From positions 1-64,000 of the forward strand of contig NZ_PQIA01000025.1 of the NCBI RefSeq assembly GCF_003385235.1: a stretch of 64,000 nt of DNA. The letters run 5' to 3'. The position numbers and the translations under genes are program-made. This DNA comes from Amycolatopsis circi. Lineage in GTDB: Bacteria; Actinomycetota; Actinomycetes; Mycobacteriales; Pseudonocardiaceae. Below the pieces are notes generated by a model. It had not been told where the DNA came from, ran no database searches, and saw only the letters and a list, made by a program, of their open reading frames with translations. This document shows positions 35,004 to 42,875 of this stretch, piece after piece (position 1 is the stretch's first letter; each line of letters starts with the position of its first letter).

Positions 35004-36241
35004 CTATTCGCGCCCACGGGGTTTGGGGCGTTCCGGGCCGCCTAGCGCCTTCGCGACGCGGTCCCGCGCGGTCTGCTCGCCGCCGTCCAGGCACTTCGCG
35101 TAGACGCGCAGCAGCACCGAAAGGCTGTGCCCCGCCCACTTCGCCACGCGCGTCGGCTCCACTCCCCCGTTGAGCCACGTGGACACTGCGGCGTGGCGGA
35201 GGTCATACGGACGCTTGGCGAGCGGCCCTGCGGCCACCTCAGCGGTGAAGGCGCGGGCTCGTGCGGCGGCCCAGACCCGGCCGTAGACCGTGCTCCCGAC
35301 TCGCCCGCCGTCCCGGGCGCCGCGGAAGAGTCGGCCGTCCGGCGCGGTGCCGAACCGGGACAGGTGGTCATGCAGGATGGCCGTCAGTTCTGGCGAGCAC
35401 GGCACCTTCCGTCCTTCCTCTTCCGTCCGGTGCTTCAACGGTCCTTCCTCGGATGCCTGCCCGCTGTCGGTCCACGATTCGTCAACCTCCGGCCGTGCAC
35501 TCCCGAGATTCAGGTCTCCCCATCCGGACTCCGGCAGGTCCAGATCCGGTTTCTTCAAGTTCAGGGCTTCCTCAGGACGCAAGGCCGCGTAGTACATCAG
35601 CGCGAAGAACGCGACTAGCGGAGGGCCGGGTTTCCCTGTCTCCTCAACGGCATTGAGCAGAGTCCTGGCCTGAATCGGGTTGACCACTGAGCGCGGGTCG
35701 ACCTCGTGCAGCACAAACTTCCGCTTCTTCGTGGTGACGGTTCCAACGGGTTCGACTTCAAGAGTTTCCTTTCGACCACCGCATACGTGATCGCGTTGAC
35801 GAGAGTCGTCCGTCGAATTCGGACAGTGTTGGTCGCGGCCCGTTGGCCGTCGAGCTTGAGTTCCAGTGCCCGGAGAACGGCGCGAAGCACCGCAGGGTCA
35901 GCAAGGTCCCCTACGTTCCTGCTCGCCTTGGCAGCAAAGCTGAGAGCGTGCTTCACCTCGGGAGTTTGGCCTCGGTCCCGGGCGTTCTTGTTGAAGGCGA
36001 TTTTCAGCGCCGTTCGCAGCACCACCGGTTCACCTGAGTATGTGCTGCGCAGCATCGGCACGGTAATCGTCATCAGTGATTCCGCCAGCGACTTGCGGTA
36101 CTTCGGCGACGAGTCGTCCCACTTCATGTCTGCGTACTCGCACGCGAACTCGAACCACGATTTCACCTCGACTTCGTCGCGGCGCATCGACGCTGGCAAG
36201 CCTGTCTCAACGTCGAATGCCTCGCCCTCGCGCGACGCCAC
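35004..36241 (-). pseudogene. Tyrosine recombinase (integrase), frameshifted and 5'-truncated
   Basis: Two frames of one integrase are visible. The first, from about 36241 to about 35740, reads REGEAFDVETGLPASMRR through LLKSNPLEP. The second, from about 35740 to the TAG at 35004, reads VLHEVDPRSVVNPIQARTLL, catalytic Arg (AALRPEEAL), YDLRHAAVSTW (the HxxR-box region), AGHSLSVLLRVYAKC (His and Tyr) and a basic tail. Losing one base near 35740 explains the break. About 45 N-terminal residues expected in this family are missing, replaced by HAD-gene sequence. A sequencing error could explain the frameshift but not the missing N-terminus. Confidence 0.87.
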
Positions 36242-36261
36242 TTGCCGACGACAGTGGACAG

Positions 36262-36819
36262 GACGACCCGCTCGCCGTCCTGCAGGAAGCTGCAAGATAC
36301 GGCCCTGATGCGGTAGAAGCCGTTGAGCATGATCTCATCACGGCCGAGCTCAACGCGGTGGATAAGGCCGTCGCAACACCGGGCGGCCTGGAGTCGATTT
36401 CCGCCGCCTTAGCCTCCGGCCGAGGAGCGGGAATCCTGAGCAACAACTCTTCTGAGGCGATTGTGCGTTACCTCAAGAACACTGGCCTCCTGGGCCAGAT
36501 CACGCCAGTCGTGGGGCGCAAGTACGCGCGCCCCGACCTGATGAAGCCGAACACCTTTCCGTTCCACACTGCACTGCTGGGGACAGAGCGGAAGGCCGCC
36601 GAAACGCTGTACATCGGAGACTCACTGTCTGATATCGAGGTTGCTCGCGCGGTCGGCGCACCGGTTGTCGGGTTCGCCAACAAGCCTGGAAAAGCTCAGT
36701 TATTTGTCAATGCCGGAGCCTCACTAATAGCGGAAGAGATGACAGAATTCGCCGATTCTTTACCTGCGAATTACTTCGATTCTCTACTTGGACGCCCTTC
36801 GCAGCTCAACAATAACTGA
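36262..36819 (+). pseudogene. HAD-family phosphatase fragment lacking its N-terminus
   Basis: About 185 residues with HAD motif II (GILSNNSSEA), a likely motif III Lys (PDLMKP) and motif IV (YIGDSLSDIEVAR). The N-terminal DxDx(T/V) nucleophile motif is absent because the coding sequence begins at the junction with the integrase remnant. An in-frame upstream ORF exists but reads integrase antisense sequence. Catalysis is not expected. It ends 36 nt inside the 3' end of the convergent 442-aa gene. Confidence 0.78.
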
Positions 36820-38112
36820 ACTTGGCAAATTTCTGGCTCCAACCAGAGACGTCAGCGCAGCCTTGAGCACGGGGGCGGCGACTGCGGCTATAAGCTTGAG
36901 CGGAGAAGCATGCGGCGGCACAGCCCATGCCACCCCAGCTAGAGCCACATCCAGCTTGGTCGGCTTCACCGCCGCCATCATGTTCTTGAGTGAACGCGAT
37001 TTCTCGATATCATGCTCGATCTTTGCGATGTGTTCGCGGATCTTCTCGTCAAGAATGCTCTCGTATTCTTGCATGTCTTCAGGCTTCACCAGCACGTCAC
37101 CGTCAGCTAGGCGACGTATCTCGGTACGCCAGGCGTTAAACGATGCCTCAGAATTACGGATATTGCATATCGTGTCAAATGATGCTTCCTCAAGAAGCGG
37201 CAGCAGGTTTCGCCGCAGACTCCCCACAGCCACCGCATCACGGACCTGCCGGTTCAATCGGCCAGCCTGGTCAACTCGCTGATACAAAAGTCGAAGGTCG
37301 GAGTCTGTCACGGGCAGGAACCGAGACCTGGTCTCCGCGACAACGGCAAGGCCGTAGTTAAAGTAAATCATCGGAGGCTCCACCACCGAAAACGCGTAAT
37401 CTTGTGGAACTACCCCACTTCCAGGAACTACCCGCGCACCGCGGACCAGGTCATTCATTGCTGGCGGATTTTCAAAATCTGACTCAAGAACCTCAAGAAG
37501 GTCGAGGTTCATGACGTCGCGTCGCAGTTGAGCGCGCACCGACTCGGTCTTAGACTTCCATATCCGCAGATGGGGGACTGGGATTATCCAGCCTTGCCGT
37601 ATTGCGGGAGCAAGCGTGCTCAAATCAGACAGCGCAGCCTTGATTGATTCACGGCTTTCCTCTATGGGCGATTTCTCGTATCCATCACCATAGGGCATCG
37701 CTGGTGACATCGATTGAATTTCCATCTGCCCGTCCTTTGACCTAAAAGGTCGGGGGACGGCAAAATCCCTGAAATTAAATATGCGGGAGTCTAGCGGACA
37801 GTTGACAACTATCTCATCGACATACAAGGCGGATGAATGCGCAAAAGGAAGGAGCTGTATACGCGAGAGAGCCTGAGCTTCCCCAGGGTTTACGCTGCCG
37901 CCAATATTGGCAGGAAAAGTTGCGCCGCCACTGTAAGTTCGCAGCATGTGCGGAGAATCTTCCGGAACCTCGAATTCCCTGTAGAAGTCATCCACATCAC
38001 CAGCCAGGGCGTCTAAATCGAAATTTGACAGGTTGTCAATGCTAGCAGCAGTCCATGTTGAACCGAAGAATGCGTCTAGCAGATCAACGATCGTTCGAAA
38101 CTTTGCGACCAT
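36784..38112 (-). CDS. Unknown 442-aa cargo protein of the tRNA-Tyr element
   Basis: The gene starts MVAKFRTIVDLLDAFFG at ATG 38112, with AGGAGG 5 nt upstream, so the reading frame is well supported. The protein is soluble, mixed alpha/beta in the first 300 residues, then helical and charged with a likely coiled coil (about 345-390), and ends in a hydrophobic segment (about 395-430) rich in Ala, Val and Pro that could insert in or bind a membrane. I recognise no family. Codon use is less GC-biased than its neighbours. Element cargo of this kind is often defensive, but nothing here shows that. Confidence 0.8.
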   Translation of the reverse strand: MVAKFRTIVDLLDAFFGSTWTAASIDNLSNFDLDALAGDVDDFYREFEVPEDSPHMLRTYSGGATFPANIGGSVNPGEAQALSRIQLLPFAHSSALYVDEIVVNCPLDSRIFNFRDFAVPRPFRSKDGQMEIQSMSPAMPYGDGYEKSPIEESRESIKAALSDLSTLAPAIRQGWIIPVPHLRIWKSKTESVRAQLRRDVMNLDLLEVLESDFENPPAMNDLVRGARVVPGSGVVPQDYAFSVVEPPMIYFNYGLAVVAETRSRFLPVTDSDLRLLYQRVDQAGRLNRQVRDAVAVGSLRRNLLPLLEEASFDTICNIRNSEASFNAWRTEIRRLADGDVLVKPEDMQEYESILDEKIREHIAKIEHDIEKSRSLKNMMAAVKPTKLDVALAGVAWAVPPHASPLKLIAAVAAPVLKAALTSLVGARNLPSSVIVELRRASK

Positions 38113-38268
38113 TGCGTCCTCCTGTGCGAACTTCACAAGGGTAGAGCGATGCCCGCCGTTGCAAGGCAGGCCATTCGCTCCTCACCCCGCAGTCAACTGT
38201 CTGTGCGGCCTAGTCTGGCACCGCCCACCGACAAGTTCTGTTCGTTCGCGGGCGCGTCGCGCCCTCAA

Positions 38269-38601
38269 TCAGCCGTCAGCATGCGGAGTCTCGTATCCCC
38301 ACCTGGAGCGGGCATCGTCGAGAGAGTTATGGAACCAGTCGGCAGAGTCGTAGAAGCGCCAGTCGAGCATGTCTTCGATCTTGACCAAGGCTTGTTCGAC
38401 GGACTCGTTAGCCAGCACCCAGCCAAACTTTTCGACCAGGTAGTAGCCGGGTGCGGGCTCCGCTACGACGCATCCGCGCCACTTGCGTGCAGCGTCGGAG
38501 TAGAAGTACGACCCGACCAGCGAGTCTGGGATCAGCGCGGAACGCGTGACGCTCGCAAGGCGGTCAGCAACCTGCGAGTCACCGGTAGATTGCGAGGTCA
38601 T
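38269..38601 (-). CDS. Small hypothetical protein, element cargo
   Basis: A 110-aa protein with many aromatic residues (SYFYSDAARKWRG, DWRFYDSADWFHN). No domain, signal or membrane segment is recognised. It is upstream of the 442-aa gene on the same strand with a 156-nt gap and inside the att-bounded element. The ATG at 38601 is the first available; coding status is moderate. Confidence 0.6.
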   Translation of the reverse strand: MTSQSTGDSQVADRLASVTRSALIPDSLVGSYFYSDAARKWRGCVVAEPAPGYYLVEKFGWVLANESVEQALVKIEDMLDWRFYDSADWFHNSLDDARSRWGYETPHADG

Positions 38602-38760
38602 GACTACAGCTTGGCGTATAGAAGCCTGGCGGCCTGATCGGACTAAGGGCGCAGCTCAGTGCGGCTTCATTCGTTCACCCATGAGGCTCGCCCCACATCC
38701 GCCCCACAGCAGGCCGGAACCCGAACAAATATGCAGGTCAGGGCACATCTTCCCGTCAGC

Positions 38761-38814
38761 CTGTAAATCAGACGGCTCAGCCTTCGGGGGTTCGAATCCC
38801 TCACCTGCCACACC
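38761..38814 (+). repeat. attR: second copy of the 54-bp tRNA-Tyr repeat
   Basis: Identical to 34827-34880. It carries only the 3' part of tRNA-Tyr from the anticodon on, with no matching 5' half upstream, so it is not a second tRNA gene. It marks the right end of the element. Confidence 0.93.
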
Positions 38815-38816
38815 CC

Positions 38817-38860
38817 AGAGCATCCCGTGACCAACGTGCACCCGGTCACGGGATGCTCTT
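38817..38860 (+). terminator. Original chromosomal terminator of tRNA-Tyr
   Basis: AGAGCATCCCGTGACC (38817-38832) pairs perfectly with GGTCACGGGATGCTCT (38844-38859), followed by TTGTCTTGTC. It lies just outside attR, where the tRNA terminator would have been before integration. Confidence 0.8.
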
Positions 38861-38886
38861 GTCTTGTCCAGCGGACTCCGGACGCG

Positions 38887-39360
38887 CTAGCAGGCGAGCT
38901 TGGTCGCGTCGCTCGTCTGTTTGCAGTGTGCGCCGAACGCGTTCTGCGTGGCCACCAAGCTGTCCTTGCCCTGGTTGATGTCACTCGTCATCGCGGTGAA
39001 GTCGCCGGACGAGCAGTCGGCTATCGCCGCGCGGAAGTTCTTCTCCGCGCTGTCCATGGGTTGCTTCAGGACAGCGGGCCACGTCGCCGTATCGGTTTCC
39101 AGTCTCGTCTCGTCACCCTGGGCCGCCATGCAGTCACCGGGCGAGAGTTGCATGGTTGTCGGATCGAAGGTCCACAACAGACCGAACGAGGGTCCCGGAG
39201 GGGAGCCGAACCCCGCGTCCAGCTGGTACTGACCGAAATCCACTAAATCTCCGGCGGAGTTTCCGTCGCCGGGCTGAGCGCCTCCGCCGCATCCCGCGAG
39301 CACGACGGACGCTGACACTCCCGCGAGAATGGCTGTCGTCAGCCTGATGGATCGAGTCAT
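38887..39360 (-). CDS. Putative lipoprotein, unknown function
   Basis: This 157-aa protein starts MTRSIRLTTAILAG, with a lipobox ending VLAGC (Cys24) and a Gly-rich spacer. Four further cysteines (contexts PGDCMAA, IADCSSG, GAHCKQT, KLAC) can form two disulfides in the mature domain. No family is recognised. It lies just right of attR and is transcribed toward it. Confidence 0.8.
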   Translation of the reverse strand: MTRSIRLTTAILAGVSASVVLAGCGGGAQPGDGNSAGDLVDFGQYQLDAGFGSPPGPSFGLLWTFDPTTMQLSPGDCMAAQGDETRLETDTATWPAVLKQPMDSAEKNFRAAIADCSSGDFTAMTSDINQGKDSLVATQNAFGAHCKQTSDATKLAC

Positions 39361-39472
39361 GATGACGCTCCTTGCCTGGCGACGTCGAAGCCGAAATGCT
39401 CTGGCAGTCGTCGAAGGCTCTGCACCTATGTCGGAGAAACCCGCCCGGCCGCTACGGACCTGCGCCGGGGAC

Positions 39473-39503
39473 TTGACCCTCCTGCGGCAGGAGGCTGCAC
39501 GCT
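39473..39503 (+). promoter_or_regulatory. MerR-type promoter/operator before the VOC gene
   Basis: A -35-like TTGACC (39473-39478) is followed by a perfect 8-1-8 dyad CCTCCTGC-G-GCAGGAGG (39478-39494) and a weak -10 CACGCT (39498-39503) at 19-nt spacing. A long spacer with a central dyad is the hallmark of promoters twisted by MerR-family activators. The translation start is 7 nt further on, so the transcript would be nearly leaderless. Confidence 0.65.
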
Positions 39504-39510
39504 CGTCGGC

Positions 39511-39999
39511 ATGAACGAATTTCGCGGTCCGGTTCCGATGCCCGCCTACGACGCGGTGTCCCCGGGCAACTACCTCGGCTTCTACGGGATGCCGATGTTT
39601 CCCAACGTGCCCACCGCCGACCTCGAAGCCTCGACCGACTTCTGGCTTCGCGGGCTCGGCTTCGACAACCTTTTCACTCTCCCCGGCCAGGTCGTGCACC
39701 TGCGCCGCTGGGCGTTTCAGGACGTGCTGCTCAAGCCCGGCACCCCGGCTGGGCCGAGCGAGGTCAGCATCAGTTTCTCCTGCGTGCTCAGCGAACTCGA
39801 CGAAATCGCCAAGCGGTGTGAGGAAATCACGCCGGGCTGCACGAGCGGACCGGAGCTGATGCCGTGGAACTCGCGAGAGTTGCGGGTCGTCACGCCGGAA
39901 GGCACGAACGTCGTGATGACCGCGGCGGTGCCGATCGACCCGAACGGGACCGTCGCGGAGGAGATGCGCGCCGTGGGGATCGACGTCCCGCGGTCGTGA
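39511..39999 (+). CDS. VOC-family (glyoxalase/bleomycin-resistance fold) protein
   Basis: This 162-aa protein starts MNEFRGPVPMPAYDAV and contains a single VOC domain (FPNVPTADLEASTDFWLRGLGF, then LRVVTPEGTNVVM). Members either bind drugs or catalyse metal-dependent reactions. It is directly behind a MerR-type operator and 17 nt upstream of a TipA-like regulator gene, so a drug-induced binding or resistance role is inferred. The metal ligands are not clear from sequence alone. Confidence 0.83.
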   Translation: MNEFRGPVPMPAYDAVSPGNYLGFYGMPMFPNVPTADLEASTDFWLRGLGFDNLFTLPGQVVHLRRWAFQDVLLKPGTPAGPSEVSISFSCVLSELDEIAKRCEEITPGCTSGPELMPWNSRELRVVTPEGTNVVMTAAVPIDPNGTVAEEMRAVGIDVPRS

Positions 40000-40016
40000 A
40001 CTGCGACACTGAGGCC

Positions 40017-40811
40017 GTGACCGAGCAAGGCGGCCTCACTGTCGGACGCACGGCGACGCTAGTCGGCGTGAGTGTCAAAACCCTGCATCACTGGGACGCG
40101 GTCGGCCTGGTGCGCCCAAGCGAGCGCACCAGGTCCGGCTACCGCGTGTACTCCGCCGAGGACATCGCGCGACTGCACCGCGTGCTGGTCTACCGCGAAC
40201 TGGGCTTCCCCCTGTCAGAAATCGGACGCCTCATCGACGACCCGACCGCCGACGCGCACGCCCATCTGACGAGGCAACGACGCGAATTGCGGGAGCGAAT
40301 CGAGCGGCTGGAACACATGGTGTCCGCAGTCGACAGGATGGCAGCAGCCACCCGCGGCGGGATGCAGCTGACAGCCGAGAAGCAGGTCGAGATCTTCGGA
40401 TCCGACTGGAACCCGGAGTGGGTCGACGAGGCCGCGGAACTCTGGGGCGACACGAAGCAGTGGGCGGAGTACCGCGAGCGAACCACCGATCTGAGCCCGC
40501 AAGACTGGCAACAGGCCGCAGCCGAGCACGAAACCCTCCACGCGGACCTGGCCAAAGCCCGGCGAGCAGGCGTCAAGCCCGGGTCAGCGGAGGCGAACAA
40601 CCTCGCGGAGCGGCATCGGGCGACGCTGTCGCGGTACTTCGACTGCACACACTCAATGCAGGTGTGCATCGGGCGAAAGTTCGTGGACGAGACCGGGTAC
40701 ACGGAGTACTACGACGCGTTGGCACCCGGGCTCGCGAGCTGGCTGCGGGACGTGATTTTCGCCAACGCGATCGTGCACGGCGTCGACCCGGCCACTGCGG
40801 TGTGGGAGTAA
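40017..40811 (+). CDS. MerR-family regulator with TipAS-like ligand domain
   Basis: This 264-aa protein starts at GTG 40017. It has an N-terminal MerR winged helix (LTVGRTATLVGVSVKTLHHWDAVGLVRPS), dimerisation coiled coil (about 75-105) and a C-terminal TipAS-type globin-like domain (EIFGSDWNPEWVDEAAELWGD onward). TipA proteins of Streptomyces sense thiopeptides and related drugs through this domain. It is in an operon with a VOC gene and probably activates the promoter at 39473-39503. Confidence 0.88.
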   Translation: MTEQGGLTVGRTATLVGVSVKTLHHWDAVGLVRPSERTRSGYRVYSAEDIARLHRVLVYRELGFPLSEIGRLIDDPTADAHAHLTRQRRELRERIERLEHMVSAVDRMAAATRGGMQLTAEKQVEIFGSDWNPEWVDEAAELWGDTKQWAEYRERTTDLSPQDWQQAAAEHETLHADLAKARRAGVKPGSAEANNLAERHRATLSRYFDCTHSMQVCIGRKFVDETGYTEYYDALAPGLASWLRDVIFANAIVHGVDPATAVWE

Positions 40812-40816
40812 CGACG

Positions 40817-40873
40817 GGTCGTGAGGGGAACCTTCACGGACTCTGAGTCCCTCGGGGTTCCCTTCACGGACCC
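40817..40873. repeat. Convergent-junction palindrome P3 (imperfect)
   Basis: It lies between the MerR gene and htpX. The arms GTGAGGGGAACC... and ...GGTTCCCTTCACGGACC are related to P1 but carry mismatches and a shifted centre (GACTC-TGA-GTCC), as if two versions had recombined or decayed. Confidence 0.75.
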
Positions 40874-40877
40874 GGGC

Positions 40878-41726
40878 TCAGCGGCCGCGGGCCATCTCTT
40901 CGAGGCGGCGGATCCGGTCCTCGATCGGCGGGTGGGTCGAGAACATCTTGCTCAGCCCAGCACCCGGCCGGAACGGATTCGCGATCATCAAATGCGACTG
41001 AGAAACCACAGCAGGCTCCGGAGCCAACGGCGCAGCCCGAGTCCCCCGCTCCAACTTCCGCAACGCCGACGCCAACGCCAGTGGATCCCCAGTCAACTCC
41101 GCCCCAGAAGCATCCGCCTGATACTCCCGAGACCGGCTCACCGCCATCTTCACCACCCCAGCCGCGATCGGCCCGATCAAGACCAGCAGCAGCGACATGA
41201 ACGGATTGCCCTCGCGGTCATTCCCGCCGAAGAAGAACGCGATATTCGCCAGCACGCTGACGACACTCGCCAACGCCCCGGCAACACACGAGATCAAAAT
41301 GTCCCGGTTGTACACGTGAGACAGCTCATGCCCGAGCACTGCCCGCAACTCACGCTCGTCCAGCAACTCCAAGATCCCAGTAGTGCAGCACACCGCCGCA
41401 TGCTGCGGACTACGCCCGGTCGCGAACGCATTCGGCGCCGCAGTAGGACTGACGTACAACGAAGGCATCGGCTGCCGCGCGGAAGTAGCCAGCTCCCGCA
41501 CGATCCGGTACATCGCGGGCTGCTCGACCTCCGACACCGGCCGCGCGTGCATCGCGCGCAGGGCCATTTTCTCGGAGTTGAAGTAGGCGTAGGCGTTCAT
41601 CCCGAGCGCCACGATCAGGCCGATCACCAGGGCCCCTCGCCCGAACAATCCGCTGATCCCGATGATGATCGCCGAGAGCAGACCGAGCAGCATCGCCGTC
41701 TTCAGCCCGTTGTGGTGCTTGTGCAC
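40878..41726 (-). CDS. htpX: Membrane zinc metalloprotease HtpX
   Basis: This 282-aa protein starts at GTG 41726. Two N-terminal membrane helices (about 12-50), the zinc motif HELSH (133-137) with third ligand Glu201 ([12 protein letters not shown]) and two further helices (about 145-165 and 178-197) match HtpX. It degrades misfolded membrane proteins at the cytoplasmic face. No HAIR or other stress box was seen upstream. It converges on the MerR gene across palindrome P3. Confidence 0.94.
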   Translation of the reverse strand: MHKHHNGLKTAMLLGLLSAIIIGISGLFGRGALVIGLIVALGMNAYAYFNSEKMALRAMHARPVSEVEQPAMYRIVRELATSARQPMPSLYVSPTAAPNAFATGRSPQHAAVCCTTGILELLDERELRAVLGHELSHVYNRDILISCVAGALASVVSVLANIAFFFGGNDREGNPFMSLLLVLIGPIAAGVVKMAVSRSREYQADASGAELTGDPLALASALRKLERGTRAAPLAPEPAVVSQSHLMIANPFRPGAGLSKMFSTHPPIEDRIRRLEEMARGR

Positions 41727-41873
41727 GCGTGCTCGCCTCCGTCCGCCGTGGCAGGTGCCGCAAAGTGGGTTACTCACTGGAAACAACGCGATCGGGGGAC
41801 TCGAAGTTCCTTCGCCTGATCCTCGTCCGAGTTAGGGTCGGCGGGCAACCCAACCGACCGGGGCAGGTGAGCG

Positions 41874-42836
41874 ATGCGCGGTTCCCAGTTATCCCGGCGA
41901 GGGCTGTTTGCCCTGGTCAGCGCGGGTGCGGCGGCGATGGTGAGCAGCACGGCGGCAGCGGCCGGGCGAGTCAGCAGCGTGCAGGTCGGCGGCACACTTT
42001 CGGCCCTTGCGGTGAGTCCGGTCACCGGGCTCGTCTACGCGGCTGACCAGGCGTCCGGCATGGTTCTCGTGCTCGATCCGGACGCGGGGCGGGTCGTTTC
42101 CGCGCTCGCGGTCGGCGGGGAGCCCAGTGACGTCGTGGTGGACACCGACCGGATCTACGTCGCCAATCCGCCGGGCGGGACGGTGCTCGCCTTCGACAGC
42201 CAGACCCACCGGTTGCTGAGCGTCGTCAGCGCGGGGGCGGGCGCGTCGGCGCTCGCGGTCGACCCGCAGGCCAACCTCGTGTACGCGGTGAGCGGCAAGA
42301 CCGGCACGTTCGCGGTGCTCGACAGCATCAGTCTCACCCAGCAGGACCTGCTGCCCGCGCCGAAGCCGGGCCTCGCCGGGATCGCGCTCGACCGCGGCCG
42401 GCGGCGCGCCTACTGCACCAGCCCGAACACGAACTCGGTCGAGATCTGCGACCTTGACGCCGGGACGTTCACCGCCAGCGTTCCGGTGGGTGCTTCTCCG
42501 ACCGGGATCGGCGTGCACGAATTGAGCGGCTCGGTGTTCGTGGCGAATTCGGCGATCCACCATCTGTCCATTGTGGATGGATCGGCGCGGGCGCAGGTCA
42601 AGACCGTGCTGTTGCGCAGCGAGGCGTCGTCACTCGCGGTGCATCAGGGCAGCGACGTCGTGTACACCAACGGCGGGCAAAATGGACTGTCTCGTGTGGA
42701 CGGACGAACGGAAACCCTTACCGGCGAGCTGAGTCTCGGCGTGAATCCCGGCGACGTGGCGGTCGATCAGCGCACGCGCACGGTGTACGTGACCGACCCG
42801 CTGCACGGCGCGATCAGCATCGTGCGCGATTTCTGA
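41874..42836 (+). CDS. Secreted YVTN/YncE-like beta-propeller protein
   Basis: This 320-aa protein has a signal with an SRRGLF motif and Ala-rich hydrophobic core, possibly Tat-type, with cleavage near AAA-GR. Repeats of about 42 residues of the form LAVSPVTGLVYAADQ and VAVDQRTRTVYVTDP build a seven-bladed propeller. Function is probably binding or scaffolding outside the cell. The neighbouring oxidoreductases begin 40 nt downstream and may be in the same transcript. Confidence 0.83.
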   Translation: MRGSQLSRRGLFALVSAGAAAMVSSTAAAAGRVSSVQVGGTLSALAVSPVTGLVYAADQASGMVLVLDPDAGRVVSALAVGGEPSDVVVDTDRIYVANPPGGTVLAFDSQTHRLLSVVSAGAGASALAVDPQANLVYAVSGKTGTFAVLDSISLTQQDLLPAPKPGLAGIALDRGRRRAYCTSPNTNSVEICDLDAGTFTASVPVGASPTGIGVHELSGSVFVANSAIHHLSIVDGSARAQVKTVLLRSEASSLAVHQGSDVVYTNGGQNGLSRVDGRTETLTGELSLGVNPGDVAVDQRTRTVYVTDPLHGAISIVRDF

Positions 42837-42875
42837 CCGCACGCATGAAGTTACTCCAGGTATACGGTGTCGGAC

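Larger units (their letters stand above)
34827..38814. mobile_element. Decayed tRNA-Tyr integrative element
   Basis: About 3.9 kb between two 54-bp repeats. Contents are an integrase remnant with a frameshift and lost N-terminus, a HAD phosphatase lacking its catalytic N-terminus, a 442-aa unknown protein and a 110-aa unknown protein. No excisionase, replication or transfer gene is present, so it is not self-mobile. The inner part (about 36.3-38.6 kb) is visibly lower in G+C than the flanks, supporting horizontal origin. Confidence 0.88.

Noticed and set aside
35730..35755. Programmed frameshift in the integrase
   Set aside because: No slippery heptamer or downstream structure is evident, and the N-terminus is also missing, so decay or read error is more likely.
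36076..36819. Intact HAD hydrolase starting at 36076
   Set aside because: The first 60 codons are antisense to integrase sequence and the catalytic Asp motif is absent.
38761..38814. Second tRNA-Tyr gene
   Set aside because: Only the 3' part from the anticodon on is present; there is no 5' acceptor or D arm, so it is attR.
42838..42875. MerR- or SoxR-type operator before the tandem oxidoreductases
   Set aside because: A TATACG box is present but there is no convincing dyad or -35 at suitable spacing.
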